A program made the translations under genes and the position numbers. Below, piece after piece: positions 9,829-22,497 of a stretch of DNA of 64,000 nucleotides. The notes beneath the pieces were generated by a model that saw nothing but the letters and a program-made list of their open reading frames with translations, made no database searches and was not told the DNA's origin. How positions within the stretch are numbered: position 1 is the stretch's first letter; the number at the start of each line of letters is the position of its first letter. This stretch comes from Muricea muricata (Eukaryota > Cnidaria > Anthozoa > Malacalcyonacea > Plexauridae), in contig OY979720.1 in the NCBI GenBank assembly GCA_963855995.1, forward strand, positions 15,706,430 to 15,770,429, given 5' to 3'.

Positions 9829-12482
9829 TTTACTTATTTGGCGAAAGAAACGCCTGTAGGGCGTTTTTGTATTTTTTTTATTTGCATGCTGATGAGCAAG
9901 GAATGACTTGTTGAAGTTGTCATTGGCAGTCAACTGTCCTTCCGTGGCCGAGAGGTAAAGGTCTTCTGGACTACCCATATCGTTTGACTTTGATTTTGGG
10001 TGGATCACCAACTAATGATGGTGAGAATAAACGTTATAATTTGCCTCCTTGGTATTTTTTTTAACTTGATTGTTGGGGACAGGCCTGTAGGGTGAATTAA
10101 AGATTTCTCGTCGTTATATCAACAGCGACGAGAAGAGTTCAAGGCACCAATAGCCACTAAACTCGTTCGCAAAACTACAGTGTACTGGTTAGCAGGCTAC
10201 ACCATAACAGTATGCCAAAAATATAAGGCGAACGTCTTCCGAAAGCTCACGGTAAAGAAGCATGGATGCGCAAAGATGCGAAAACACTTTAAAGCGTTTA
10301 AAACAAGTGTTTTCTTTTAGGGAAGCGTCAAAGACGAAGACGACAGTTCAACTATGACCACAGTTTAAGTTGTTTGACTACGTTTACTGATCATAATTAT
10401 TATCGACTATCCGTCGGTCGTTTCTTTCTTGATCGAGCTTTATATGCCATTGTGTTCAGTGTCCTTGATATAGGAGTCATATATTTATGGCCTTGGGTTA
10501 AATTCCCAAACACTGAATGGCAGTCTTCAACTCTTTCAAGTAATGAGATAGCATTTCAACAAGATAGCGCTGCGTTATTGCTTTGCCTAGTTACTAATAA
10601 GTCACAATGCAACCAAACACATAGTATATCCTTAACTGAGAACTATGCCAATTCAGTTTCCATTATTTTGATATTAAATTACCAACCGGTCTGTGGCAAA
10701 TGTTTAATACACCCATTGTTCGTTTTGTACCTATTTTGTTCAACTCCAGCCACTGTAGTCCGTATAGTTAACAGTCAATAGTCTTCAAAAAGGTATCCAC
10801 CGAATCGGATAGAAATTCAGACATAAAAACGACGTCTAAGATGAAAAAAGAAGTGTCATATACAACTTCATGTTGCCAACTGATGTCAGTGGCGCCACGA
10901 AGAATTACAAATTGCTGCTTCAATATCAACATTTTATGCATTAAATAACGTACGCATTTCGCTTGAATTGATATGGGTGTAACTTTGAAGATCTTTTCCC
11001 CCAATTAGCTTAATAAACCATGTATTAATTGTGGTAGAGTCGAAAAATATTGTTATAAATAGACGCAAGTGTTACACGTTCACTTTGTCGTTCATGTTTC
11101 TTTGTCGATTTCAGAATACGTAAAATTGACCAATCACAGCAAAGCACAAAAGTTCTAAACATTTGCCACAGACCAGTACCAATGTTTTTTGGATAGTTGC
11201 TCTCAAACATTGCCGACACTGGTAACGTTGTAGATCGGAATTTTAAGACAAGGAGTCCTGTACTATGACTCGTAATAATCTGTAAAATGCGTGGTTTGAT
11301 TGAATAAGCTTGGTTATAAATAAGCAACGAGCGTCAAGCTTTTGCGTTGACAGGGAACTGTTAATCCTACCATGGACACTTATATCACGATACTTACCAC
11401 CAATAAGCACATGAGGCATTTTGTAGGTTATACCACCAGAAAACGGCATCACCGCCGGTTATTACATTTTGACATAGCGACTAGGCAAAGCAATAACGTA
11501 GCGCCATCTTGTTAAACTGCTGTTTAATTACTTGAAAGAGCTAAATACTGTCATTCAGTGTTCGGGAATTAAACCCAAAGCCATAAATACATGACTCCTA
11601 TATCAAGGACACTGGACGCAATGGCATATAAAGCTCGAAAAAGAAAAACGGCTTAGGGAAAGTCCATCATATTTATTTAAACTTTCACTTAACACGCCAT
11701 GAAAGATCGTTACACATAGCTGAACAACTTAAAACTTGACTACATGGCTTTGATCTAGTAAGCGTTGTCGTCTTTGACTCTTTCATGAAAGAAAACACTT
11801 GTTTTAAAGGCTTTAAAGTGTTTGCGCATCTTTGCGCATCCATGCTTCTTGTACCGTAAGCTTTGGGAAGAAGTCAGCCATAGATATTTGGCACAGTGTA
11901 GTGGTGTAGCCAGCTAAACCACTACACTGTAGTTTTACAGACGAGTGTAGTGGTTTAGTGGTGCCTTGAAGTCTTCTCGTCGTTATTTCTCGACGAAGAC
12001 AACTTGTCCTCTTGAAAGGGAAATAACGGCGAGAAGTCTTCAATGCACCAACCCTACAGGCCTGTCCCCAACAGTCAAGTCTAGGAAATTTGCTTAAATA
12101 TTAGTTAAAAACACTAGGCAAATAACGTTTGCCTCCCTGTCCTCGCGGTACTGCCTAGTGTTTTCCTGCACTCCACGCCCAGCTTTGACTTACGTTTTGG
12201 GTGGATCGTCGACCGGTCTTGTCCAACTAGCGAGTGAAGAATTAAATTCTTACCAACCCTCAGTTGGACTTGACCTGTCAACGATCCACCCAAAATCAAA
12301 GTCAAACGATATGAGTAGTCCGGAAGACAGTTACCTTTACCTCTCGGCCACGGAGGGAAAGTTGATTGCCATTAACATCTAGAACAGGTCATTCCTTGTT
12401 CATCAGCATGCAAATAAAAAAAAAATACAACAACGTCCCGTACAGGCGTTTCTTTTGCGAAATAAGAAGATAAACTAGAAGT
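9829..12482. mobile_element. Foldback element FB1 (about 2.65 kb, long inverted ends)
   Basis: The left end (9829 to about 10590) is the imperfect complement of the right end (about 11500-12482). Paired landmarks are GAAACGCCTGTA at 9848 with TACAGGCGTTTC near 12442; CCGTGGCCGAGAGGTAAAG at 9943 with its complement near 12335; GGGGACAGGCCTGTAGGG near 10075 with its complement near 12050; and CTTGATATAGGAGTCATATA near 10463 with its complement near 11590. The central 0.9 kb does not pair and has no recognisable gene. The same element forms the turnaround of the giant inverted repeat (34193-37612). Each end carries a tRNA-Ser/Leu-like A box. Confidence 0.8.
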
Positions 12483-13265
12483 AAAGAAATTAGAGAATGG
12501 TCTGAGTTAAAAATAATGGCAAAAACTCTTCATTCTCGCAATAAAATCTTACCTTAAGCTTCGTACACAGATCATTAAACACTACACATACGGGTATTTT
12601 CGTGTGGACAATGGTCACCTGACGTCATTTACTGCTTGGTGCTTGGAGAAGAAGCTTCGTTGAAAATATCTGATCAGGGAGTAAAATTTACACACCACAA
12701 GTCCTGAACTTGCTATAGAATTGAGATTGTTTCCATAGAAATGGTGAGGAGACATACCTCGGAGACATCTGCAGGAAAATGGAGCCAAAATGACGAAGAA
12801 ATAGGCAACAAATTGCGAAAGAAAACGTATCGTGGTCGTAAAAATTCAAAATCAAAATGGCGTCACCTTCTGCTCCAATCTGAAGATGCAACGTAAAAGG
12901 CTGTAGTTTAGTTGGACATCAACAATATTACATTTTGTCACACATGTAAGTATTCTCTAAATATTTTAAGCGTGTTTTAGCTATCAAATTTTGACATTAC
13001 TGAAAAAATTCGGTCCCCTTACAAGTTCCATGTAGTGATGTATAATTTAGGTTCTATTTTTCTCGCTCTAGCTGGAGAACAGAACCGCTCTAAATGAAAC
13101 ACCGGTGATAGGACTAAATCAGATCCTTTTCGAGGTAAAGTACGTACTTTTATTTTTAAGTCTGCGTCATCAAGCTTCGCAACTTATTCAGCTAACCTGG
13201 AGACATTAATTTCATTTGAGGGATTACAATATTTGAAATACCTAACATATTATGTTGCATTTCAG

Positions 13266-13350
13266 ATAGTCCAAAGCTATTGGTAGACAACCACTCGACA
13301 ATTGCGAGGCGAAAACTTACATTCGCAGGGACATTCAAAAGGATTTGGAG
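13266..13350 (+). pseudogene. 85 nt exon remnant, protein-level match to 38347-38431
   Basis: It is bounded by TTTCAG| and GGAG|GTGAGA. In the same phase as the copy in the right arm, the two translations share S-K/R, R-Q, two basic residues, N/D, F/I-Q-E/K-D-L. Both copies are exactly 85 nt and both keep splice sites although the surrounding sequence has many indels. Here an early in-frame TAG is present, so this copy is dead. The family is not recognised. Confidence 0.5.
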
Positions 13351-14029
13351 GTGAGAAAACTTGTAGATATTACTTACTGTTGCTGTAAATTCTCCATTCC
13401 ATCCCACCTCCTCTATTTACGAATTTACTTTCAAAAATTATCTTAAGCTTTGTTCCTAACTTGCTTTTTATGATCAAAATTATTTTGGCAATCCAAGAAA
13501 TTAATAATTCCTCGTTTTAAATCCTCCCTTTCCAGTAAGACGATTGGGGATTAACAGAGTTTATGGCAATTATTATCATGTATCAACTGCTGAATCAATA
13601 CTTTCTTTACTATTTTTATAAACGTTTTTACCAACTTACTTTTAGTCCTTCTTTTTTTCAACAAAACCTGTTCTGTCCAATGAAATATTTCACACTATAC
13701 AAAAAAGAGGAAACACAGATTTCCATTTCAAATTCTAAGGAATTCCGAGCTAGGGTCGAAGGAAAACTTGCTCCAATCTTCATCCAGTTTATTTCCTTCT
13801 TTTTTTCCAGTATCCCTGATAGGGTAATATCTTCCTCCTTTACTCCAATTCTTGTGTATGCTAGTTATTCATTCGTCGTAGTTACTGAAGAATCATTCGT
13901 TCAATGTATCATTATATTGTAACCACATTGGAACACGCACTTTTTTACTCACTTGTTTTTAATTCTATCTTGTCATTATCTGGCCCTAACAGCCTTGCCT
14001 AATTACCTGGGTTATGTTAATCACTTATA

Positions 14030-14225
14030 TTTTACAATTTTAACCACGCAGTCAACACTCCCAAACCGGAGTACCCAGAGTAAGCCTGTGGGCAAAGCAT
14101 TGACTAACTCCTCACATAAGCGTCACGAGTCTAAAATGGGGACTGAACTCACGATCTCAGAAGTGACAGGCGCTTGGTCTTACATTTGCGCCCCTTGGTC
14201 ATTGCTGTGCAGGAGAAAATAATCC
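14030..14225 (-). mobile_element. tRNA-derived SINE, diverged copy
   Basis: This is the minus-strand equivalent of the better-kept SINE at 32391-32590. The B-box-like TGAACTCACGATCTC and the A-box-like GCGCCCCTTGG lie at 14143 and 14191, and the tail contains AAACCGGAGTACCC. It is located at the collinear position of the arm copy, so it was already present in the ancestral element. Confidence 0.55.
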
Positions 14226-15894
14226 TGCACGAGAAATGTAAATTCCTTGACATTAGCTAGTGTTTCACTGTAATTATTTTATAAAACAATTACGAAAAGT
14301 TGCCTAGGCAGGATAGCGTCATCCATGTGCTTGAGATGTTTTTTAAAGTTTTCCAAAAATAAGTCGACTTCTCGCGCACATGGATGTCGCTATCCTGGAC
14401 AGAAAACTATTGGTTTTTTTCTTCTCAGTCATTTCGGGAATCAAAAACTGTATCCTGTATTGCGGAAGCTGGTTTTAATCCGAACTACTTTTGCAATCTT
14501 ACCTGTGTTTATATTACGTCACGACAGAACAATCACCATTCAACTGTTTATTCAAAAACTTCATTTTGCTTAAAAAATGAAGCATATTTTACTGTGCACG
14601 TTAGAGAACTGAATATGGCGCGCATAAATTCCTTCAAATGCCGCTATTTTGTGTTACGTTTTTAGCTAACCTCCATAAATAGAGTTCAGAGCTTACACCA
14701 ACACGGTTTTCACCTGGTGCATTTCTTGCAAACAGAATATTTTCATGCCAAGATTTTGCTAACGGATTTTAGTCATCTCGGAGTTCGAGTTTCTACCTTC
14801 GGCCATATACCACGCCTTAAGTTTCTCTGATACTTATTAACGTAGTTTCCTTATTCTTTGAGCAATTTTTTAACACCGTGATAATCTATTTATGCAAAGG
14901 AAGCCAAGTGAAAAAGTCAAAACTCTAACCAAGAACAGAACATGATGGAAAAGTGCTGATATGGACCCAAGAAGTGAATTACTCTACTCGTGTCTATCAG
15001 AAGATGTCAAGATGCAAATACTATAACAATGTACGGTTTGTCAAAGTAATTTACAATCGAATTTCCGTAGTTTCCAATATTTTGAAATACTGCTTTGTAA
15101 CATTACGAACTTTCTCTTTACTTTATAATGGTTGACGGGATACAAGTATGACTTTCACCTGTCGACGGATGTGAATTTCTACTAAAAGAGAAGTGTAAGA
15201 AAGTGTCAACCACATGAAACCATACGCAGCATGCATGATGAAACCAGACTAGTCCCAGTTGCAACAATCTAAAGATGGATTAAATGTAAGTTTGTTGATT
15301 TTATTAAGGTGGCTCCCTACGGTTTTAGTCAAAAAGTCCATTGTAGCCGTTAAGACCGTCTCATTTCCACATCTTTCATTATAAAACTATGAAATTCAGT
15401 ACACGTGTTATTGACGTCTTGCTGAAGATTTTAAAGCGGTGATTATGCGCTAAAAGATTGTTGCCATGGCAACAAATGGATAAGAACATGGCTTGCGTTT
15501 CGTCTTCTTTCCGCAATTTTCGAGATTTCCTTCGGTGAATTATTTTTTAATTGAACATGTTGTATGGTACTGACGTAAGGGTTTCACTTACACACTTTTA
15601 AAAAATTCTATCAATAGGTTTTTTTGTTATCCTACAAAATGTCAAAAATCAATATAAAAAAAAATCCCTTTGATAAAATTTTTCGAAAAAATGACATTTC
15701 AAGCACTTAAGCGATGGTAATTGATGAGCAAAATTTTAAAAAAATTCACTGAAGGAAACGGGCAAAATTTACAGTTTAATTTCATTATATTTTTTTGCTT
15801 CGACGTCATAAAATTTTTGAAACCAGTTTTTCACGCGTGGAGTCCGGCACATTTCGTGGACAACAACCAGAACAGCGAGAAATGCGTGTTTTTT

Positions 15895-16490
15895 ATATCG
15901 AAGTGGCTATTCGTACGGCACCCGTATCCCAACATTCGTTTGCTATTCGTACGGCATTCGTACTGCACATGCGCAATAAAGCAATGTTTAATTTATTCGT
16001 ACGGCGAATGTTTTTAAAATTTATTCGTACGGCAGCCAAAGGCGCCGCACAATATAGACATATAGTCGATCATTATTATTGCCGACTAATGACGAGATAC
16101 GGGAATGCAGCTTTTAAAACTATTCTCACTCACTGGGACTGTATCTACTTCACCAAATTTAGCTAAAGGGCGAGCCCGAAGGGCGAGTAATGATTGTCGC
16201 GCTTCGCGCTCCCTCTTTAGCTAAATTTGGTGAAGTAGATACAGTCCCAGTGAGTGAGAATAGTTTTAAAAGCTGCATTCCCGTATCTCGTCACTAGTCG
16301 GCAATAATAATGATCGACTATATGTCTATATTGCGCGGCGCCTTTGGCTGCCGTACGAATAAATTTTAAAAACATCGCCGTACGAATAAATTAAACATTA
16401 CTTTATTGCGCATGTGCAGTATGAATACCGTACGAATAGCAAACGAATGTTGGGACGGGTGCCGTACGAATAGCCACTTCGTTTTTATAT
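15895..16490. mobile_element. Nested foldback hairpin, about 275 bp arms
   Basis: It is nearly symmetric about 16190. GAAGTGGCTATTCGTACGGC at 15899 pairs with its complement near 16480, and ACTCACTGGGACTGTATCTA pairs across a short GC-rich loop rich in CGAAGGGCGAG and CGCTTCGCG. Internal GTACGGC words recur. A partial relative of the loop region lies at 56765-56845. Confidence 0.8.
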
Positions 16491-17049
16491 AGCCGTAGTA
16501 TATTTTCGTTTGAAATTTTTGGTTTAACCTTATTTAAGAAGAGATTAAAAGACATTCATATTGCCAAAAAGTAAAAACAAGACATAATAAGGCATCAAAT
16601 CAAACCACTGGTTCTTAAATTTATTCTTGTCATTAAAAGCCGATGTACGAAAATATTTTCAAAACTCATGACTGTATGCACGATGGTTTAATATAAGACT
16701 ATGTTATTAAAACACGACAGACATCCGACCTTAAACAATTAAACAAGAAAACTTACATAAGCTTCGGTAACATTTCAGAAGAGCCATGAATTCGATAAAG
16801 ACAATACAAAATGGTTCAGTCGGAGTCCATACACTTTCGTAAAATTTCGAGCAACAAAAATTACATTACCGGACATAAAAAAGCGTCTAAAAATTGTTTT
16901 AAAACTGATTTAAAGCACCAAATACTTGAACTTGGAAACACAAACGATTGTAAGGAAGAACTGTCGCCTTTTTGCGTGTAGAAACACAAAAATATCAGCA
17001 AAAACAATGTTTTCAACTTTGAATGTGAAAAATTTTATTATAGCTGGCC

Positions 17050-17320
17050 CATTGATCTGTATAATACTGGATCACGCATACATAATAAAATTTTGAAGTC
17101 ATCGCCGCCATCTTGGTACTCCAGGTCCAGTGTTCTTTGCGGGTGTAAGAGTAATCTTTTAAGCTGAGTTTTCAATTTCCGTAAATTTCCTTAAAATAAG
17201 GAAGTTTATTTATCTATTGAAAATGCTGATTGCCCGCCATCTTGGTACTCCAAATTCGTCATTTCTGCTGGCTTCACTTGAGGCATATGTATGTGTGATC
17301 CAGTATTATTCAGATCAATG
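17050..17320. mobile_element. Nested hairpin MITE
   Basis: Inverted termini of about 30 bp: CATTGATCTGTATAATACTG at 17050 against CAGTATTATTCAGATCAATG ending at 17320. A repeated CCATCTTGGTACTCCA lies in each half. Confidence 0.65.
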
Positions 17321-17988
17321 AGCTGGCCACGAACATTCCACGCGTGATTCTTGCGGACAGCGTCTGATCTCTATAAATCCGGTTATAACTGAACAAAACC
17401 ATAGGGAGCCACCTTAAGCATGAACTCGCTTTATTCATTTGTCGCTTTCATTTTCTAAGTCACTTCAGCTTTTGATTATTTTCTTCATGAACCTTTACGA
17501 AGCAAAGCAAATGGCAATAAAAATAATATCTCGAACCATCGTTGCTAGTGTCAGTAGTGCGGTCAAAAGCACTCAAAACATGGGGTCCTTCACCACCTGA
17601 AACGATATATAAAAGAATTCGACGTTTTGTCTTATTTTATTCAAACTTAAAAATGTACACAATTTACCTCGCTTATTTCCTAAAATATTTCATGTGAATA
17701 AAATTTCTATTTCATGATCCCAGTGACATCACAAGCAGGGTCAGCCACTTAAAACCAATGAATACATAATTTTGAAAATAGAAAGGAAAATATAGTTTTG
17801 CATTACAATCGACGAGTGGCTTATGATGATTTTCTAGGAATCGAATAAAATAGTTTTCCACGTAATTCTAAAAGTTGTTTAGAATATCACATACTCGAAT
17901 TATTGCCATTGCTATTGCCATCAACATATATCACAACTTGTCGATCTTATTGCTAATGTCTAATGGAAATATTTCTTGTTTTTGAAAG

Positions 17989-18080
17989 GGCGTGAAGTTG
18001 CTGACCATTCACCGAGAATCAAGCAAGTAAATGCAAAATCAAAGACCACCAGACAAGACCTACGTGCAATGTTTAGAAAT
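17989..18080 (+). pseudogene. Exon-like open segment in the diverged element
   Basis: A 92 nt segment bounded by GAAAG| and AAAT|GTAAGT is open in one phase for 30 codons with a basic, Lys/Arg-rich translation (residues such as HSPRIKQVNAKSKTTRQDLR). The donor is near-consensus. The collinear region of the palindrome arms has no counterpart. It could be a surviving exon of the element's gene or a chance open stretch. Confidence 0.3.
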
Positions 18081-18810
18081 GTAAGTTGATAGAAAAATAC
18101 TTTTGTCAAAAAATTAAATACGATTCTAAGATATTTATAGATCTAATGTTTTTTGTTTAAACATCACGAAACATAAGAAAACCTCCATTTCTTAGAAATT
18201 ACTTCTAATTAAACATAGAGGTAAATTGGGGCTGGCAGGCAATGGTCCTAAATTGACGTTCAATTACCAGTCACTTTCTGATATTTTTGTCAGCGCGGCG
18301 CTTGATTTGATGTTTTCCCCTTTGATTTACGGTTCAACGGCTTCATGAACCTATAACTTGGCTTTCAATACAGTCTTTTTCAAAAAGGGGATATAGCTTT
18401 TGAAAATGGTATTAAACAGTTTACTACATTTATTTTCAAGAAACTTGTTCAGTAGTTTGGACATATTTCTTATATAAAAGTGACCGACAGTTGGTTAAAT
18501 TTTACCCCATCAGGGTTATCGCTAACGATAGCAAGTATTTATGGAGTTCACTGGTCCACATATATGGACAAAAAGCCTTTCTAGTCGGGCAAATCCCCCC
18601 CCCCCAGCAACCTTGATGACATCGTGGATGACATCATAATTATGTAATTATTCAAAAGGTGACGAGACGTAAAGAAACGCAAGGGACAATGACCTGAATG
18701 AACGATCCTGGATAAACCTGACCCAAAAAATAACAATCCACAAGAATGAGAAAGCAAGACATTACTAATACGACAGTAGTGGCAATTATCCAAATGTAAG
18801 TTAGAAGAAA

Positions 18811-19434
18811 TAGAGATTACTTTTTGGTTGGTGAATGCGTACGATTTTTATTCACGAGTTGTGAAAGATCGTGAAACGAACGAGTGAGCGCAGCGAACAA
18901 GTGAGTTTAGCAACCTTCTCAACGAGTGAATAGTAAAAATCGTACAAACGAACCAAACATGAAGTAAATTGTTTATTATATGAGTGTAAAGATAAGTATA
19001 GAGATACCAAATATTTGATCTGATATACTGACGGACAACAAAATAGAAGCGAAATATAAAAACAAAATTTCTTACCATTTTAACGATTTGTTTTCGGGCA
19101 GAAAATACAACCATGAGGTTTATTTCATGTTAATGAAACCACAAATGTATTTCTTCATGATCTTTCGAGATTTTTTGCAGACAAAATACCATAAATCTCT
19201 CTCCTCAGTAAGTTGACAAAATCGGACTCCATGTCATTAGCCTGCGAACAGGCGTTAAATTTTTGGGTAAGAAAATGTCAGCCAATCAAAACGCTCATAC
19301 GACTTTTTCAACATGTGAAAAAATATCGTACAACCAATCAAAACGCTCATACGACTTTTTTCCCATGTGAAAAAATATAGTATGCCGTGAAATACGAGTT
19401 TTATTTCAGCCGAATACTACACGTAAATCTCTAT
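18811..19434. mobile_element. Insertion absent from the collinear arm copy
   Basis: The arm copy reads through from the equivalent of 18805 to 19440 (right arm near 41785-41805) without this about 620 bp. The insert has short inverted ends (TAGAGATTAC / GTAAATCTCTA) and internal hairpins, such as GTACGATTTTTATTCACGAG near 18840 against a complement near 18950, plus a duplicated CAATCAAAACGCTCATACGA (19275 and 19336). Confidence 0.6.
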
Positions 19435-20384
19435 ACTCATATAATAAAATAAGATACTTTTTATTTACAGATCAAAGAGGATTCAAATAATGCCAATTTT
19501 TAATGTTGAACAAAATCATCGCTTCCGATTGTGAAAAAAATCCACAAATTCAAAGAGAAAATTAAGGCTTGAAATCGATCGTTTTCAAAAAAGCACATGG
19601 AATGTTCGAACAGTGTTTGGCAGTCTTGAAAGCTGACACTTTTGCTTGGTTTCCAGTTTCGAGTGTAAAATTCACGCAAAAATATAATAGTCAATGTTAG
19701 CTGACAATATTTCTGAAAGAAGCAATACCTTGACTCCAGAATATTTTGCTTTCAACAGTTACATTGTGGTTGTTTCTAAAGAAACAAGAGACATCAAATA
19801 CTGCATGTCACATATATGTTGGATTGAACGTTTCACAAGTCCAAGTTTATCATTTAATTTCGGCTATAATTAATTAAGGATGTGTTTAACACAACGAGAC
19901 TTGAAATTTTTATTCTAATTCTCAGGAGAATATACCATTTTTAAATTGTTTCTAATTATGTAATTCATATATGCTTTCGAATCAGTAGGACTCGTGTTTT
20001 TTTTGCACATTTTGAATTCCCAAGGGAATACTGTTTGCTTAGTTGTTATGGTAATGTGTCAATTCATAGTGGAGACTTGACTTAATCCTCTTTGATTATG
20101 TATATAAGTATCTTGGTGCTTTCTGGTTTGCTTTGGTAAGCAGAAACAATGGAGGAATCATTGTTTGTGTGCACTAAAGCCAATTACGAAAGTGGTTTGA
20201 GAGCAGCTGCGACGTACCATGCAAAAGAAGGTGTTTCGGTTCAATAAGTATGAGAATTGCGGTAAAATTTTAAAAGTATTTAGATCTTTTTGAGATATTT
20301 AGAGTAACTATACTGGCTATAAGGACCTTAAATTGCATGGTAACTGCGGTTTAGGATGTAAACTCCTATACACGGGTCTTAAAT

Positions 20385-22309
20385 TAAAACAAGACGCCTG
20401 CTAAGGCGTTCACTCCGCCTGCCAAACGAAAATGGGCACAAGGCCAGGCAGGGCTGTAACTAGAGAGTTCATTGGGGGTGGGGTACATTCACTTATTTCT
20501 GTTCTGTCCAACTAATTCCTTTTTAAATCAATTATTATTACGGTACCTTCCAAGGCATTTTAAGACATTGCTAGCACATCTTATGCAATCACTAAGATAA
20601 CCAAAAATCAATGTCTGAGTGACCTGCCAGGCACTCTGTCCAGAGTCCTAGTAGGATTGCATTTTTTAGAATTTAATTTAGATTAAAGACTTTAATAGTA
20701 CATATGTTAAACAAGATTCTTTTGCCATAATGCCACCAACAAATAGCTGTTTTATTTTGCAAGTAAAGAAAATTTTACTAAAAATGTATACAATACATCA
20801 GTCTATTAAATCCATCAATTTATTAAATCTATTCTGTAGCACACTGCCTGAAGTCTCCACGATATAATTTGTTGGGAAAATGTTGGCTAGCCTTTTGATA
20901 TATTGACCAGCTTTGAATTAGATATTTGATGTGTTGATAAGGTGTCAGGTAAATATTTGGCATGTTTATAAAATGTTGGTAAGGATTTTGACTAGTTGAC
21001 AAGTTTTCGAGCAGACTTTTGACATGTTGATAAGATCTGAGTTAGTCTTTTGATATGTGGACAAGCTTTGAAATGGACTTTTGACATGTTGATATGCTCC
21101 TAGTTAGATTTTTGGCATGTTGACAAGATGTCGGTTAGGTTTTTGGCTTGTTGACAAGATGTCAGTAAGGCTTTTGGCTTGTTGAAAAGATGTTGGTTAG
21201 GCTTTTGGCTTGTTGACAAGATGCCGGTAAGGCTTTTGGCTTGTTGACAAGATGTCGGTAAGGCTTTTCACTTGTTGAAAAGATATCAGTTAGGCTTTTG
21301 GCTTGTTGACAAGATGTCGGTTAGACTTTGACCTGTACATGCCCACAAGTTGTCAGTTAGACTTTCGACATGCTGACAAAGTATTTACTTCCAGAAAGCT
21401 TCAGGTGTCAGTTAAAACATTGGTATATAGGCAGGGTGTCTGATAAAGTTTTGGCAAATTAAGAAAGTGCCAGTTGAAATTTTACTAAATTTAAGTTAAA
21501 TTTTGTTCTTTTTTTTATTTTGCATTTTTGAGTTTTTTTCTTGCTATTTTAATAATTATAGCAACAATCTTTACAGTAATCGACTTAAAAGTATTTCTGT
21601 GATCTGTATTTTCTGTGATATCCAATTTGAAATCCTTTTTCTGAGTCAACTATTCAACGTGACGTTCTAACAAAACAAGTATTAAAATCGCTCATAAAAA
21701 CAACAAAAATTAAAAATTAGACTAAGCTATTAAGTCTGAAGTCTCCACGATATAATTTGTTGGGAACTTTAGACTAACACATGTATTTCTGGAATTGGAA
21801 TGTAAAATGTCTCTTACCTTTTATTTGCCGTTTTAAAACATTTCTGGAGCAATTTTTTGATAAAGAACCTTCCTGTCCCTTTTTGTTGACTATTACATGT
21901 TAAAAATTGTGTTTTGTATGTAGATATTTCAGTAGAATTTGCGTTTGATTCTTGTGTAGAAATTTCTAAATTTCCTTAAAAGTAGGAATACAACATAAAA
22001 TGACGGAAGCACGCTCTCATCGCTCCTCGGTAAAGTTTCGCGGTGGAATTTGTCGTTTTAAAACATTTTGCATGAGAATTTTTGCACGTAAAACCTTCTT
22101 GCGGTTTAGATGTTCTAGCATACATGTTAAAATGCGTGTTTTGTTGACATATTCCGCTGGAAATTGAGTTTAAACGACGTGTTTAGGTCGGCTCACGCGG
22201 CTTGTGCCCAGCGGTATCACCCATTAGCGGCGGCACCGACTTCTGACACCGAAAAAAAAACAGAAACCGGGCGAATTTAAAACTCCGCCTCGCCTACGGC
22301 AGGCGGAGT
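20385..22309 (+). mobile_element. Compound repeat, left copy; direct repeat of 49476-49877
   Basis: The last about 400 bp (21915-22309) recur in the same orientation at 49476-49877 with roughly 90% identity by eye, both ending at GGCGGAGTAAAAA. The left copy begins with a related GC word (CTCCGCCTGCC near 20414) and encloses a minisatellite bracketed by two copies of GAAGTCTCCACGATATAATT (20852 and 21741). No gene is seen. Termini and class are undetermined; the CTCCGCCT / AGGCGGAG ends could be weak inverted termini. Confidence 0.6.
20885..21440. repeat. About 31 bp minisatellite (TTTTGGCTTGTTGACAAGAT type)
   Basis: More than a dozen imperfect units of the form CTTTTGGCTTGTTGACAAGA followed by TGTCGGTTAGG. 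The best-conserved units lie at 21130-21330, with decay on both sides. It is absent from the right-hand copy of the surrounding repeat, which is truncated before this point. Confidence 0.85.
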
Positions 22310-22497
22310 AAAAAGGCAATTTAATTTTAATTTTGTGAATTTCGATTACAAAACATGCCTTGGACTGTCGACCAATTGATTTCGTCAGGCGATTACAGAC
22401 TTGTGAGAGGAGGGGGGTAGCCTAATTACTAAAATGTAGTGAAAAAAGGACTTTCCATCTAATGGTGGGAGCAGGTTGGCGGGAACACTGGAGAATA

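Larger units (their letters stand above)
15304..17417. mobile_element. 2.1 kb TTAA-flanked non-autonomous element
   Basis: The termini are inverted (GGTGGCTCCCTACGGTTTT at 15308 and its complement ending at 17413, AACCATAGGGAGCCACC, one mismatch) and flanked by TTAA on both sides. The arm copy continues straight through this point (near 40500), which provides an empty site. No transposase is seen. It contains two nested hairpins (15895-16490 and 17050-17320). A TTAA duplication suggests Kolobok or piggyBac mobilisation. Confidence 0.75.
12483..20260 (+). mobile_element. Diverged copy of the inner arm body (about 37.6-43.06 kb)
   Basis: Sequence after FB1 is collinear with the right arm after FB2. 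Anchors are 12525/37645 (AATAATGGCAAAAAC), 12750/37870, 13266/38347, 14040/39235 (SINE), 15288/40482, 18575/41630 and 20150/42955. Divergence is large, with many indels, so this copy is older than the arm duplication. Coding remnants: a donor at 12945/38075; an 85 nt exon at 13266-13350 matching 38347-38431; an open segment ending at a GTAAGT donor at 15288/40482; and a 92 nt AG-GT-bounded open segment at 17989-18080 without a match in the arms. No transposase domain is recognised. Confidence 0.7.

Noticed and set aside
10374-10781. Protein gene inside FB1
   Set aside because: The frame overlaps the inverted end and is broken in FB2; no domain is recognised.
20885-21440. CRISPR array
   Set aside because: Units are contiguous and degenerate, without unique spacers, in animal DNA.
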